Source: Couchioplanes caeruleus
GTDB taxonomy: Bacteria; Actinomycetota; Actinomycetes; Mycobacteriales; Micromonosporaceae
DNA length: 64,000 nt
Direction: 5' to 3'
Assembly: GCF_023499255.1 (NCBI RefSeq)
Contig: NZ_CP092183.1
Span: 2,053,501-2,117,500 of the forward strand
Shown: positions 31,810-39,990 of the stretch, one piece after another
Numbering within the stretch: the first letter of the stretch is position 1
Layout: every line of letters begins with the position of its first letter
Notes under the pieces: generated by a model
Told to the model about the DNA's origin: nothing
What the model saw: the letters and a program-made list of their open reading frames with translations, nothing else
Databases searched by the model: none
Position numbers and translations under genes: made by a program

Positions 31810-33198
31810 CTACGACAGCAGGGAGTCCTCCGGGCCGTGGCTGCCGGCCGGGTACTCCAGCAGCGGCACCGCTCCCTTGCGCCAGGCGGACAGCACCGGG
31901 TCCACGATCCGCCAGCACTGCTCGGCGGTGTCGCCGCGGACCGACAGGCTCGGGTCGTCGTCGAGGACTCCGCGCAGCACCTCCCCGTACGCGGCCAGCT
32001 CGCCGGGACCGAATTCGGCATCGAGGGTCACCGGGTCGATCTCGAACGGGTCACCGGGGCCGTTGATGTTGAGGTCCAGGGCGAGCCGGTCGGGACCGAA
32101 ACCGATCCGGAGCCGGTCCGGCCGGTCGTAGCCGGTCAGCCCGTCGGGTACGCGGGCGGGCTGCTTGAACGTGATGACGGCTTCCTTGCGGGTCGCGCTC
32201 ATCGCCTTGCCGGAGCGCAGCCGGAACGGCACTCCCGCCCAGCGCCAGGTGTCGACCGCCAGCACCACCTCCGCGAGGGTCTCCGTACCCCGGCTCTCCT
32301 CAACCCCCGCCTCGTCCGCGTACGCGGGAAGGCGGCGACCGTCGATCTCGCCCGCCGTGTACCGCGCCCGGCGGCTGCAGGCCTGCACGTCGTCGTGCCA
32401 CAACCGGGTGGCGCGCAGCACCTGGGCCTTGCGGTCGCGCAGCTCGCGCGCGTCGACGGACGGGGGAGCGTCCATGGTGAGCAGCGCGAGCACCTGCAGC
32501 AGGTGGCTCTGCACCATGTCGACGAGCGCACCGGCGGTGTCGTAGTAGCCGGCCCTGCCCTCCAGGCCCAGGCTCTCGTCGAAGACGATGTCGACGCTCG
32601 CCACGTGCTCGGCGTTCAGCACCGGTTCGAACAGCCGGTTCGCGAACCGCAGGCCCAGAATGTTGAGCACGGTCGACTTGCCCAGGAAGTGGTCGACCCG
32701 GTGGATCTGATCCTCCGGTACGAGCGTGGCCAGCAGCTTGTTGAGCGCTTCGGCGCTGGCGGCGTCGACGCCGAACGGCTTCTCGAGCACCAGCCGCGTA
32801 CCCTCGGGCATTGTGACCCCGGTCAGCGCCTGGCAGGCCTTCGCGGTGATCGCCGGCGGCAGCGCGAAGAAGATGATCACCTGCCCCCGGCAGGCGGCGA
32901 GCAGCCGCTCGAGGTCCTCCCGCCGGGTGACGTCGGCCTGGAGGTAACGCGTGCTCTGCACCGTGGCCGTCACCTGCGGGCCGGTCGCCGACGAGAAGGC
33001 CTCCGTCACCCGCTGACGCCAGTGCTCGTCGGTCCAGTCGTCCTTGCCGCTGCCCACGAGGAACAGCTTGTCGTCGGGACTCTCGGCCAGCAGGCCGCCC
33101 AGCCCCGGCAGCAACAGGCGTGCGGTGAGATCGCCGCTGGCGCCCAGCACCAGCAAAGTCTGTTCGTTGTCGGCCGATGCCACGGATTGCGTCGTCAT
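31810..33198 (-). CDS. zwf: Glucose-6-phosphate 1-dehydrogenase
   Basis: The protein has 462 residues from the ATG at 33198. The NADP-binding motif GASGDLTARLL, the strand EKPFG and the catalytic/substrate motif RVDHFLGK match the family, as does RWAGVPFRLRSGKAM near residue 330. It oxidises glucose 6-phosphate to 6-phosphogluconolactone, feeding NADPH and pentose phosphates. Genes for the next pathway steps (pgl, gnd) are not beside it, so it is probably an additional, separately regulated copy; it may serve an accessory NADPH need. Confidence 0.93.
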   Translation of the reverse strand: MTTQSVASADNEQTLLVLGASGDLTARLLLPGLGGLLAESPDDKLFLVGSGKDDWTDEHWRQRVTEAFSSATGPQVTATVQSTRYLQADVTRREDLERLLAACRGQVIIFFALPPAITAKACQALTGVTMPEGTRLVLEKPFGVDAASAEALNKLLATLVPEDQIHRVDHFLGKSTVLNILGLRFANRLFEPVLNAEHVASVDIVFDESLGLEGRAGYYDTAGALVDMVQSHLLQVLALLTMDAPPSVDARELRDRKAQVLRATRLWHDDVQACSRRARYTAGEIDGRRLPAYADEAGVEESRGTETLAEVVLAVDTWRWAGVPFRLRSGKAMSATRKEAVITFKQPARVPDGLTGYDRPDRLRIGFGPDRLALDLNINGPGDPFEIDPVTLDAEFGPGELAAYGEVLRGVLDDDPSLSVRGDTAEQCWRIVDPVLSAWRKGAVPLLEYPAGSHGPEDSLLS

Positions 33199-33270
33199 GA
33201 CCCGGACCATCCCCCGCCCACGACGTCGCTAACCGTCCCGGCGGCGGCCGGCGCTCGACGGTTCCGTCCG

Positions 33271-33840
33271 TCACGCTGCCCGGCGGCGCAGGCCGTCGAC
33301 TATGAGGGTGACGGCGCCGTCCGCGTCCGCCCGGGAGCCCGGTCGGCCGCAGGCCCCGCAGATGCCCTGCAAGGCCATCAGCACGGCGCCGGCTCCGACG
33401 TCGTCACGGATGGTGCCTTCCTGTACGCCTGCGTCCAGCAGCTCGGTGATGACCAGGCCGAGCTCCCGGCCGCCGTCGGCGAGGGTGCCTGAGCGGGTGG
33501 TCATGAGGGTCTCGAGCGTACGAGCCAGGCCCTCGTGGGCCTGCAGATGATGCACGAAGTCGCGCAGGAAGGCCTCCAGCGCCTCTGACGCGGGGAGTGT
33601 GGCCTTCACCTCGCGGGCGTGCGCGCACATCGCGGTGATCTCTTCGCGGTAGACCGCCTCGGCCAGCGCCTCCCGGGTGGGGAAGTGCCGGTAGAGGGTG
33701 CCCGTCCCGACGCCGGCCAGCCGTGCGAAGTCGTCGAAGCGAAGGTCGAAGCAGCCGTTGGAGAACAGCTCACGGGCCTTGGCGAGCAGGGCCTCGCGGT
33801 TGCGCCGGGCGTCGGCGCGCAGCGGCTTGGCGGCGGTCAC
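33271..33840 (-). CDS. TetR-family transcriptional regulator
   Basis: The protein has 189 residues from a GTG at 33840 directly behind a perfect AAAGGAGG site. The N-terminal helix-turn-helix (LLAKARELFSNGCFDLRFDD, LAGVGTGTLYRHFPTREAL) is clear, and the C-terminal domain resembles the SbtR-like group. Two near-copies of a 13-bp palindrome lie immediately upstream in the gap shared with the ketopantoate-reductase-like gene. It most likely represses both. Its inducer is unknown. Confidence 0.92.
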   Translation of the reverse strand: MTAAKPLRADARRNREALLAKARELFSNGCFDLRFDDFARLAGVGTGTLYRHFPTREALAEAVYREEITAMCAHAREVKATLPASEALEAFLRDFVHHLQAHEGLARTLETLMTTRSGTLADGGRELGLVITELLDAGVQEGTIRDDVGAGAVLMALQGICGACGRPGSRADADGAVTLIVDGLRRRAA

Positions 33841-33861
33841 CAGCAGCCTCCTTTGACAAGC

Positions 33862-33900
33862 GGAAACCGTCTCCATATTTTGTAACCGGAGACAGTCTCC
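33862..33900. promoter_or_regulatory. Duplicated TetR operator
   Basis: GGAGACAGTCTCC (33888-33900) is a perfect 13-bp palindrome around a central A. GGAAACCGTCTCC (33862-33874) is the same with two differences. Their centres are 26 bp apart, about 2.5 helical turns, on opposite or offset faces. Both lie between the tetR GTG (33840) and the divergent reductase ATG (33926). Confidence 0.75.
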
Positions 33901-33925
33901 GATTTTAGCCGCCCACGAGGTGCGC

Positions 33926-34879
33926 ATGAAGATTCTGATGTTCGGCCGGGGTGTGATCGCCGCGGCGTACGGATGGGCGCTGGAACGGGCCGGGCACGAG
34001 GTCGAGTTCTACGTACGCCCCGGCAGGGCGGCGACGTACGGAAACGTGATCGATCTCGAACTGCTCGACGCGCGGCGCCGGTGGCGAGGGCAGCGCGTCA
34101 CCGAGAAGTGGCCGGTGCGCTACCGCGAATCACTGGAGCCGGACCACGACTTCGATCTGATCGTGCTGAGCGTGCAGCACCACGACTTCGCCGAGGCCGC
34201 CTCCTTCCTGGGACCCCGCGTGGGCGACGCCACGGTGCTCGTCTTCAACAACCTGTGGGTCGAGCCGCCGGCCGCGATCGGCGCCCTTCCGGCCGAGCAG
34301 GTGGCCTGGGGCTTCCCCGGCGCCGGTGGCGGCTTCGGCGACGACGGCGTCCTACGGGCGGCCCTGCTGCCCCTGGTCTACTTCGGCACCCTCGACGGGC
34401 CGCCGACCGAGCGTCAGCAGGCCGTGCGCGCGGCGTTCCGCCAGGCCGGGTTCAAACTCCGGGAGAGCGCCGACTTCCGGGGCTGGCTGTGGATCCACTT
34501 CGTCCAGAACGCGGGCTTGCACACCCAGAGCCTGAAGCTGGGCTCCCTCACCGGGCTGGCGGGAGAACCGCGCCACGTACGCGAAGCGATCCTCGCCACC
34601 CGCGAACTCCTGCCCCTCCTCGAAGCCCGCGGCGTCGACCTGCGACAGCACCGCGGCGAGCTCCTGCCGTTCACAGCGCCCGTCTGGCTGACGGCGCCGG
34701 CGCTCGCCTGGCTCTTCGCCCACTTCCCGCCGATGCGTACGGTGATGGAGGCTCACGCCAACCCCGAGGAACTGCGCTCCGTCTGCCGCGACACCTTGGC
34801 CGAAGCGCGCCGCCTGGGCGTGTCCGCGCCGCGACTGGAGGCAGCCGAGCGCTATTTCAGCGCCGAGAACCGCGCGTAG
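33926..34879 (+). CDS. Ketopantoate reductase-like (ApbA/PanE) oxidoreductase
   Basis: The protein has 317 residues from the ATG at 33926, with a GAGG site. The Rossmann start MKILMFGRGVIAAAYGWAL uses GRGVIA in place of the usual GxGxxG spacing. FDLIVLSVQHHDF and VLVFNNLW follow the family pattern, and the C-terminal helical domain carries FVQNAGLHTQ with the Asn/His region near the active site. True PanE makes pantoate for coenzyme A; divergence of motifs suggests another 2-keto acid substrate. TetR control by the divergent gene is likely. Confidence 0.83.
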   Translation: MKILMFGRGVIAAAYGWALERAGHEVEFYVRPGRAATYGNVIDLELLDARRRWRGQRVTEKWPVRYRESLEPDHDFDLIVLSVQHHDFAEAASFLGPRVGDATVLVFNNLWVEPPAAIGALPAEQVAWGFPGAGGGFGDDGVLRAALLPLVYFGTLDGPPTERQQAVRAAFRQAGFKLRESADFRGWLWIHFVQNAGLHTQSLKLGSLTGLAGEPRHVREAILATRELLPLLEARGVDLRQHRGELLPFTAPVWLTAPALAWLFAHFPPMRTVMEAHANPEELRSVCRDTLAEARRLGVSAPRLEAAERYFSAENRA

Positions 34880-34943
34880 CCTTTCGAAGCCCGCGGCTTG
34901 ACCCTTCGACTCGAGAGGTGGGTCGCCACAGCTCTGCGGTGCG

Positions 34944-34970
34944 GCCGGCAAGCCCGACGACAATGCCGGC
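34944..34970. terminator. Hairpin between convergent genes (candidate bidirectional terminator)
   Basis: GCCGGCA and TGCCGGC pair over 7 bp around a 13-base loop. It lies between the reductase stop (34879) and the surface-protein stop (34978), so it could end transcription from either side. No T-tract is present. Confidence 0.4.
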
Positions 34971-34977
34971 GAGTCGG

Positions 34978-35712
34978 CTATGCCACGAAGCGGGAACGGC
35001 GTCGGCGTCCGATCAGGTAGCCGGCGCCGCCGAGGAGGAGAAGCGCACCGCCGATGCCGGCCACGGTCCCGGCGGCGGCACCGGTCACGGGCAGCCCACC
35101 GTCCTCGCCGCCGGAAGACCCACCGCTACCACCGCCATCGCCGACGGTGGCGCTCGGGCCGGCGGAGGAAGTCGGGGTGGGTGCACCGGTCGTGGCGCCG
35201 GGCGTGACGCTCGGCGTCGGCGTGGGCTGAGACGCGCAGTCAAGCGCACGTGCGGCATACAGACCGTCGTTCAGGTAAGCCAGGAACGCGTCGACGGTCC
35301 CGTCGTCGAGCACCTTCTGCGCGGCGGCCCGCACGTTGGTGCCCGCGCCCGTCAACGTCCGGACCACGGAGACTCGCAGACCGGTCAACCAGGCCGTCTG
35401 CACGCCCGTCCTGAGGAACGCCCGCAGCTCATCCGGCGTGCCGTCCATCCGCGCCTGCAGGGCGTCAGGCAGAACGGGCAACGAGTCGGCCTCCGCCGCG
35501 GCCAGGATCTGGTTGGCCAGCACCCGCACCTCCGTATCGGTGGCGGTGTCGAGGTCGAGGGTCACAAGCTGGCGAACATCCTTGTACGCCTCACGCTCCA
35601 CCGTTTGACAGGCCGCGTTGAGCCCGGGCGTTCCCGGCTGAGCCGCCGCCGGTGCCGCCGGGATCAACAACGCCAGCGCCACGACGACGCCGGCCGAAAT
35701 CCTGTGTCGCAT
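34978..35712 (-). CDS. LPXTG-type surface protein with ALF-repeat-like region
   Basis: The protein has 244 residues. A signal peptide (AGVVVALALLIPAAPAAAQ) leads to an alpha-helical region with short LRAFLRTG and VRAAAQKVLDDGTVDAFLAYL segments that look like actinobacterial ALF repeats. A Thr/Pro/Ser/Gly-rich stalk follows, then LPVTG, a hydrophobic helix and an RRRRSR tail, the complete sortase cell-wall anchor signal. The product should be covalently attached to the wall. Its binding partner is unknown, and no sortase gene is nearby. Confidence 0.85.
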   Translation of the reverse strand: MRHRISAGVVVALALLIPAAPAAAQPGTPGLNAACQTVEREAYKDVRQLVTLDLDTATDTEVRVLANQILAAAEADSLPVLPDALQARMDGTPDELRAFLRTGVQTAWLTGLRVSVVRTLTGAGTNVRAAAQKVLDDGTVDAFLAYLNDGLYAARALDCASQPTPTPSVTPGATTGAPTPTSSAGPSATVGDGGGSGGSSGGEDGGLPVTGAAAGTVAGIGGALLLLGGAGYLIGRRRRSRFVA

Positions 35713-36172
35713 GTGGGTCTTCCCCCCGTTGCAGTCCGAAGCATCGAGATACTAGCGGCCATCGGCAAGAAGGCCACCGGGCTGCCTTGCCGGACCTCAC
35801 ACCGATGGCGCCTCGGGGCACACCGCAGCGCGCCAGGCGCGGGACGGCTACGTTCGTCGATGCGACCCCAGCGGTCCGGAAAGCACGTCCTCGTCGTCGT
35901 TGACCCGTACAAAACTGATCCCGTTGGCTCCTTCGACGAAGCTCGGCACGAGCATGCGTCTGCCCGGCCCCTTCTCCGCTACATCGCGTGACGGCTTGCC
36001 GCGAGACCGCCGCGTACGGTCGGCGGCAGGAGCGGACGGCCGTAACTCGCGCGGGTCCGGTGAGGTAGCACTCGACCTGTTCGCGGAATGCGCCGCCCCT
36101 CTCGGCTGCCGCTGGTCGGACCAGCCCGGCGGGAGAGTGGCGTACGGGGCCGTGAGGCCCCGGCTTCCGCCG
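35713..36172. other. 460-bp interval with no supported gene
   Basis: Several short open frames exist on both strands, but none has a plausible ribosome-binding site, a recognisable domain or the codon bias of the neighbours. The left end holds the promoter region of the surface-protein gene. I see no RNA gene or repeat. Confidence 0.5.
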
Positions 36173-36844
36173 TTACCAGGCGACTACGCCCTGGTTGCTC
36201 GGCTGGAGTGAGCCGATCTGCAGGCGCTTCATGGTGATGTCGCTGTCCTCCGGGTTGGGGAAGCCCTCCAGGTGGGCGACGTCACCGTCGGTGGAGGCCT
36301 CGAGGTTGAAGCGCAGGGTGTTGCCGGCACCGCAAGACGAGTCGCCCTTGTCGCAGGCGGTCCACTTGATGCCGGCCCATGCGCTTCCGCCCGGCCGCAA
36401 CGTGATCTTGACCGGTTTGCCGGGCTGGTTCACCTGGCTGCTCTTGACCGGCACGACCTCGTCGGCGGCGTTGACCAGCGAGATCGCGGCCCAGCCCTCG
36501 ACCGTGCAGCTGTTCTTCTTCTTGTTGCTGAGGGTGACCAACCCCCGGTGGGTCTGGGTGGTGTCGCCTTGCGGCTGCCAGGTGACGACCGCGGTGAGAT
36601 CGCGGGTCCGGCAGACGGGTGCGGCGGTCGTCGTCCTGGTGCTCGTGGTCTTCGTGTCCCCGGTCTTCGAGTTGCTGGTTGTGGTGCCGGTGGTTGTGGT
36701 GCTGCCTGCGCCTGCACCCGCCGGAGCACTGCTGGTCGACGTGGTCGTGGCGGGCGCCGACGTTGCGGTGGAGGGCGCGTCGCACGCACCGAGGAACACG
36801 GCGGCGGCGGCAATCGCGGGCACGGCCAGGAGCATCGGGCGCAT
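36173..36844 (-). CDS. DUF4232-type secreted lipoprotein
   Basis: The protein has 223 residues. A lipobox (AVFLGAC) ends the signal sequence. A long Thr/Ser/Ala-rich linker (residues ~22-75) leads to a C-terminal domain starting PVCRTRDLTAVVTWQPQGD. It contains RGLVTLSNKKKNSCTVEGW, quoted in part, which is the beta-sandwich of DUF4232, with two likely disulfides (ACDKGDSSCGAG). Function is not established for this family. It is cell-surface and probably abundant. No operon partner. Confidence 0.82.
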   Translation of the reverse strand: MRPMLLAVPAIAAAAVFLGACDAPSTATSAPATTTSTSSAPAGAGAGSTTTTGTTTSNSKTGDTKTTSTRTTTAAPVCRTRDLTAVVTWQPQGDTTQTHRGLVTLSNKKKNSCTVEGWAAISLVNAADEVVPVKSSQVNQPGKPVKITLRPGGSAWAGIKWTACDKGDSSCGAGNTLRFNLEASTDGDVAHLEGFPNPEDSDITMKRLQIGSLQPSNQGVVAW

Positions 36845-37052
36845 CGGTTCGATCCTTCGGGAGAGCGGATGTGGTGCCGCTCAATCTGCCGTGCCCGTGC
36901 CCCGCGAAACCCCTGACCTTCACGCACTGGCACAAACGAATGACGTTGTGAAATCAGTGTCAAGCCGGGCGCCACCGGCTCGGTCGTGCCGATCCGGCCC
37001 GGCTGGGGCGGCTCGCGGTGCGACAGCCGCCGGCGGCGTGCGGCACCAGGTC

Positions 37053-37303
37053 CCACGCGGCCTCGGCGTGCGCCGCCAAAGCGAGACCGCCGTCCTCGTC
37101 GTCCTGGTCGACCCGGACCGTCCGGATGAGCACGGCCGCGATCAGCCAGGTGGTGCCGAACGAGTACGCCGCGACCACCGCCACCGCCAGCGCTTGCCGC
37201 CCACGCGAGCCGCCGGTCACTGTTGCGGTGGCGAGCAACCCGATCAGGATTGTCCCCACGAACCCGCCGGCCCCGTGCACCCTGGCCCCGTGGGGCACGT
37301 CGG
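37053..37303 (-). pseudogene. C-terminal remnant of an ammonium transporter (Amt)
   Basis: The minus-strand frame encodes ARVHGAGGFVGTILIGLLAT, then QALAVAVVAAYSFGTTWLIA and GLALAAHAEAAWDL. These match in order the last membrane helices and the cytoplasmic tail of Amt/AmtB proteins (HGVGG, AVAYSF, and LDLSEHGEAAY in the tail). The preceding ~9 helices, the channel histidines and the start codon are absent, and upstream codons in the same frame do not resemble Amt. After AAWDL the frame continues into unrelated sequence. No glnK neighbour. This is a decayed fragment, not a working transporter. Confidence 0.7.
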
Positions 37304-37487
37304 CGGAGCCCCGACGCTGTGGGTGACCGAACGCGGTGGCCGAACCAACCCGCCATGCCCTGGGGCTGTCGGGGCGCCGACGTCGACGCCCCCTATCGGA
37401 TGGGTCTTCCGCTCCCACCGTAAGCGGTGCAACGCAAACGGCCCGTTACCGGTGGTCCGGTAGCGAGCCGCTGAGCTGCACAAACTG

Positions 37488-37562
37488 TGGTGGGCGATAC
37501 TGGGATCGAACCAGTGACCTCTTCCGTGTCAAGGAAGCGCGCTCCCGCTGCGCCAATCGCCC
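37488..37562 (-). tRNA. tRNA-Val (GAC)
   Basis: The minus strand folds as a complete cloverleaf: acceptor GGGCGAT/ATCGCCC, a D-loop with GGCGCAGCGGGAGC, anticodon loop CTTGACAC reading GAC, and T-arm GGTTCGATCC. The 3' CCA is encoded in the DNA, unlike the two neighbouring tRNAs. Length is 75 with CCA. It is the last member of a Gly-Cys-Val array. Confidence 0.93.
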
Positions 37563-37577
37563 TCGATCTTGATGCCG

Positions 37578-37648
37578 AGGTGGAGACGGGATTTGAACCC
37601 GTGTACACGGCTTTGCAGGCCGTTGCCTCGCCTCTCGGCCACTCCACC
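37578..37648 (-). tRNA. tRNA-Cys (GCA)
   Basis: Acceptor GGTGGAG/CTCCACC, anticodon loop CCTGCAAA reading GCA, and T-arm GGGTTCAAATCC are all seen on the minus strand. CCA is not encoded, so it is added after transcription. Length is 71. It is separated from tRNA-Val by 15 bases and is probably co-transcribed. Confidence 0.92.
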
Positions 37649-37685
37649 GAGCTGACCCCGCACGTAACCTGTGGCGGCCTCTCCG

Positions 37686-37758
37686 AGCGGACGACGGGAT
37701 TCGAACCCGCGACCCTCACCTTGGCAAGGTGATGCGCTACCAGCTGCGCTACGTCCGC
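37686..37758 (-). tRNA. tRNA-Gly (GCC)
   Basis: Acceptor GCGGACG/CGTCCGC, D-loop with GCGCAGCTGGTAGCGC, anticodon loop CTTGCCAA reading GCC, and T-arm GGGTTCGAATCC. CCA is not encoded. Length is 73. First of the three-tRNA minus-strand cluster, an arrangement common in actinobacteria. Confidence 0.93.
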
Positions 37759-38027
37759 TTGTCCTTCCGGGTTCCCCCGGCGACGGATGAAACATTAGCG
37801 GGTCCGCCCGCGCCTTGCCAAACCGGGGTCCCCCGGCGCGTCGCGTTCGGTCCGCAGCTCGGTGCCTTCGGCCGCGTCGGTGCAGGTCAGAGGCGCGGGC
37901 GCGAGGGAAGGCCGCAAAAGGTGCAGATGGGTGAAGGGCCAGCTCAGGGCCGTATCGCTCGGAAGTTATCCACAGGCCGGAGAAACAACCGAGCGGGCAC
38001 CCGGCCCTTCCGGGTTGGATGGGGCCC

Positions 38028-39215
38028 ATGGAGATCCGACAGGTCACCGCCGACGAGCGCACCGGCACGATGTTCCCGCTGCAGGCGTACGGGTTCATGC
38101 CCTCGCCCTGGACCGACGCCGAGCGTGAGACGTACGCCCGCCGGATGATGTATTACCGCACCGCGACCAGCCTCATCGCCGAGGAGGACGGGCAGACGCT
38201 CGCCGGAGCCGCCGCGTTCCCGATGCGGCAGAACGTGCGGGGCGTGGTTCATGACATGGCCGGCGTCGCCTCCGTCACGAGCCATCCATCGGCTCGGCGG
38301 CGGGGGTTCGTGCGGGAGCTCCTGACGCGGCTCATGGGGCAGATGCGTGAGCAGGGGTGTGCCGTCAGCGCGCTCTATCCGTTCCGGCCCTCCTTCTACG
38401 GACGCCTGGGATACGTGGGTGTTCCGCGCGTGCGCACCGTGACCTTCGCTCCCGAAGGGCTGTCAGGCCTGCTCAGGGCCGATCTGCCGGGTGAGGTGGA
38501 GCGGGTGCACATGACGGAGGGGTTCGACGACTTCAACGCGCTGACGCTGCGGCTGCTGGAAGAACGGCACGGCTTCTCGGTGTACGACGAGACGCGGACG
38601 GCTGAGTTCCGGGAGAGTCCGTCGCGGTGGGTGGCCATCGCTCGCGTAGCGGGTGAGGTGGTCGGTGCCGTGATCTACCGGATCGACGAATACGGCGGAG
38701 ATCTGGTCGCCGACGACCTGCTCACGACGGGGCCGATGGGCCGCGCTCTGTTGCTGCAATTCTTCGCCCGGCACGTCGACCAGGTGGCCCGCGTCCGGCT
38801 GAAGACAGGTACGGACGAGGTGCCCGAGCTGTGGGGCACGGACTTCGCCGTCGTCACGGAGGGCCGCGTGGAGTACCCGCGCATGGGCGGCCCGATGGTG
38901 CGCCTGCTGTCGATCGACGCGCTGAACGGCCTGCATGCCGGGGCGGAGGCAGGCGTCACCGTCGAGGTGGTGGACGACGAGCTGCTGGCCGGGCGTTACC
39001 GCCTCACCGGCGAGGCCGGCTCCCTCACCGTGGAGGTGACCGGGGACGAGCCCCAGGCCACGCTGACGTGCCAGGGGATCTCGGCGCTGGCGTACGGCGT
39101 GCTGGATCCGGTCGAGGTGGTGATACGCGGGTTCGGCCGGGTGGAGGCGCCGGCGGCGGAGGCGCTCGGCGCGCTGTTCCCGAAGAAGATGCCGTACCTG
39201 TTCGCGGACTTCTGA
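38028..39215 (+). CDS. Eis-like GNAT acetyltransferase
   Basis: The protein has 395 residues, the length of Eis-type enzymes: two GNAT folds plus a sterol-carrier-like C-terminal domain. MAGVASVTSHPSARRRGFVRELL supplies the acetyl-CoA loop RRRGF (quoted in part), and PSFYGRLGY holds the conserved active-site Tyr. The chain ends in Phe, as in mycobacterial Eis, where the terminal carboxylate acts in catalysis. Such enzymes acetylate several amines of aminoglycosides, peptides or other polyamines. The ATG at 38028 is favoured over the in-frame start three codons earlier. Confidence 0.88.
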   Translation: MEIRQVTADERTGTMFPLQAYGFMPSPWTDAERETYARRMMYYRTATSLIAEEDGQTLAGAAAFPMRQNVRGVVHDMAGVASVTSHPSARRRGFVRELLTRLMGQMREQGCAVSALYPFRPSFYGRLGYVGVPRVRTVTFAPEGLSGLLRADLPGEVERVHMTEGFDDFNALTLRLLEERHGFSVYDETRTAEFRESPSRWVAIARVAGEVVGAVIYRIDEYGGDLVADDLLTTGPMGRALLLQFFARHVDQVARVRLKTGTDEVPELWGTDFAVVTEGRVEYPRMGGPMVRLLSIDALNGLHAGAEAGVTVEVVDDELLAGRYRLTGEAGSLTVEVTGDEPQATLTCQGISALAYGVLDPVEVVIRGFGRVEAPAAEALGALFPKKMPYLFADF

Positions 39216-39231
39216 CATGAGCGCCCGGCGG

Positions 39232-39981
39232 TCAGACGGCGGCGGGCAGGCCGGCGGTGCTGAAGGCGCGGCCGTCCTCGGTCACCGCGGCGGATTCGTA
39301 GCCGTCCGGCACCAGTTTGGCGAGCCAGCCGATGCCCGGTTCGCCCATGGCGAGGGCGGCTGTCGCGTACGCGTCGGCGATGGCGAGGTCCGGACCCACG
39401 ACCGTGACCGAGCGCAGCCCTCGCGCCGGCTTGCCCGAGCGGGGGTTCACCACGTGGTCGCCGCGCTCGTAGGTGCCCGAGGTCGCCACCGCGCAGTCCG
39501 TGACCGACAGGACCCAGCTCAGCTTGTCGGCCTCCCACGGGTGCCGGATGCCCACCCGCCAGGGCTTGCCGGAGGCGGCCAGCCCCCGCACGCGGATGTC
39601 ACCGCCCGCGTTGACGCAGTGGCGCACCGAGCCCGCGTCGGCCAGGCGCGCGGACGCGAGCTCCACGGACCAGCCCTTGACGTAACCGGAGGGGTCGAGC
39701 GGGCCGGTCGCGTACGCGTCGAAGTAGCCGTCGGTCTCGCGCCACAGGTCGGCGCACGCCTCCAGGACGTGCCGCATGTCCGGCGAGCATTCCTCGAGCG
39801 TGAGCTCCTGGCGGCGGAAGCGGCTGACCTCGCTGTCGTCGCGGTACGTGCTGAAGCGGCGGTCCACCTCGTGCAGCCACGCGCACACGTCGGCGATCAT
39901 CGTCTCCAGCGTCGCCGGGGGCAGCTCGTCGGCGAGGTCGATGCTGACGACCGTACCCATCACATGCTCGACGTGGTGCAT
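39232..39981 (-). CDS. apbE: FAD:protein FMN transferase (ApbE)
   Basis: The protein has 249 residues, slightly short because no lipoprotein signal is present, so it may act in the cytoplasm or be membrane-associated. Motifs are MGTVVSIDLADE, RRFSTYRDDSEVSRF, CVNAGGDIRVRG and VATSGTYERGDHVVNPRSGKP, with the Mg-binding Asp/Thr near AIADAYATAAL. It splits FAD and attaches FMN covalently to a Thr of a carrier protein. The adjacent gene, 9 bases away, encodes an FMN-binding-domain protein, the natural substrate. Third gene of an operon with a ferric-reductase-like protein. Confidence 0.92.
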   Translation of the reverse strand: MHHVEHVMGTVVSIDLADELPPATLETMIADVCAWLHEVDRRFSTYRDDSEVSRFRRQELTLEECSPDMRHVLEACADLWRETDGYFDAYATGPLDPSGYVKGWSVELASARLADAGSVRHCVNAGGDIRVRGLAASGKPWRVGIRHPWEADKLSWVLSVTDCAVATSGTYERGDHVVNPRSGKPARGLRSVTVVGPDLAIADAYATAALAMGEPGIGWLAKLVPDGYESAAVTEDGRAFSTAGLPAAV

Positions 39982-39990
39982 GGGCGCAAT

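Noticed and set aside
35713..36172. Possible small genes in the 460-bp gap
   Set aside because: The short frames have no ribosome-binding site, no recognisable motif and poor codon bias.
37488..37760. Integration site of a mobile element at the tRNA cluster
   Set aside because: No integrase, no direct repeat of a tRNA 3' end and no phage genes are nearby. Only the Amt remnant hints at past rearrangement.
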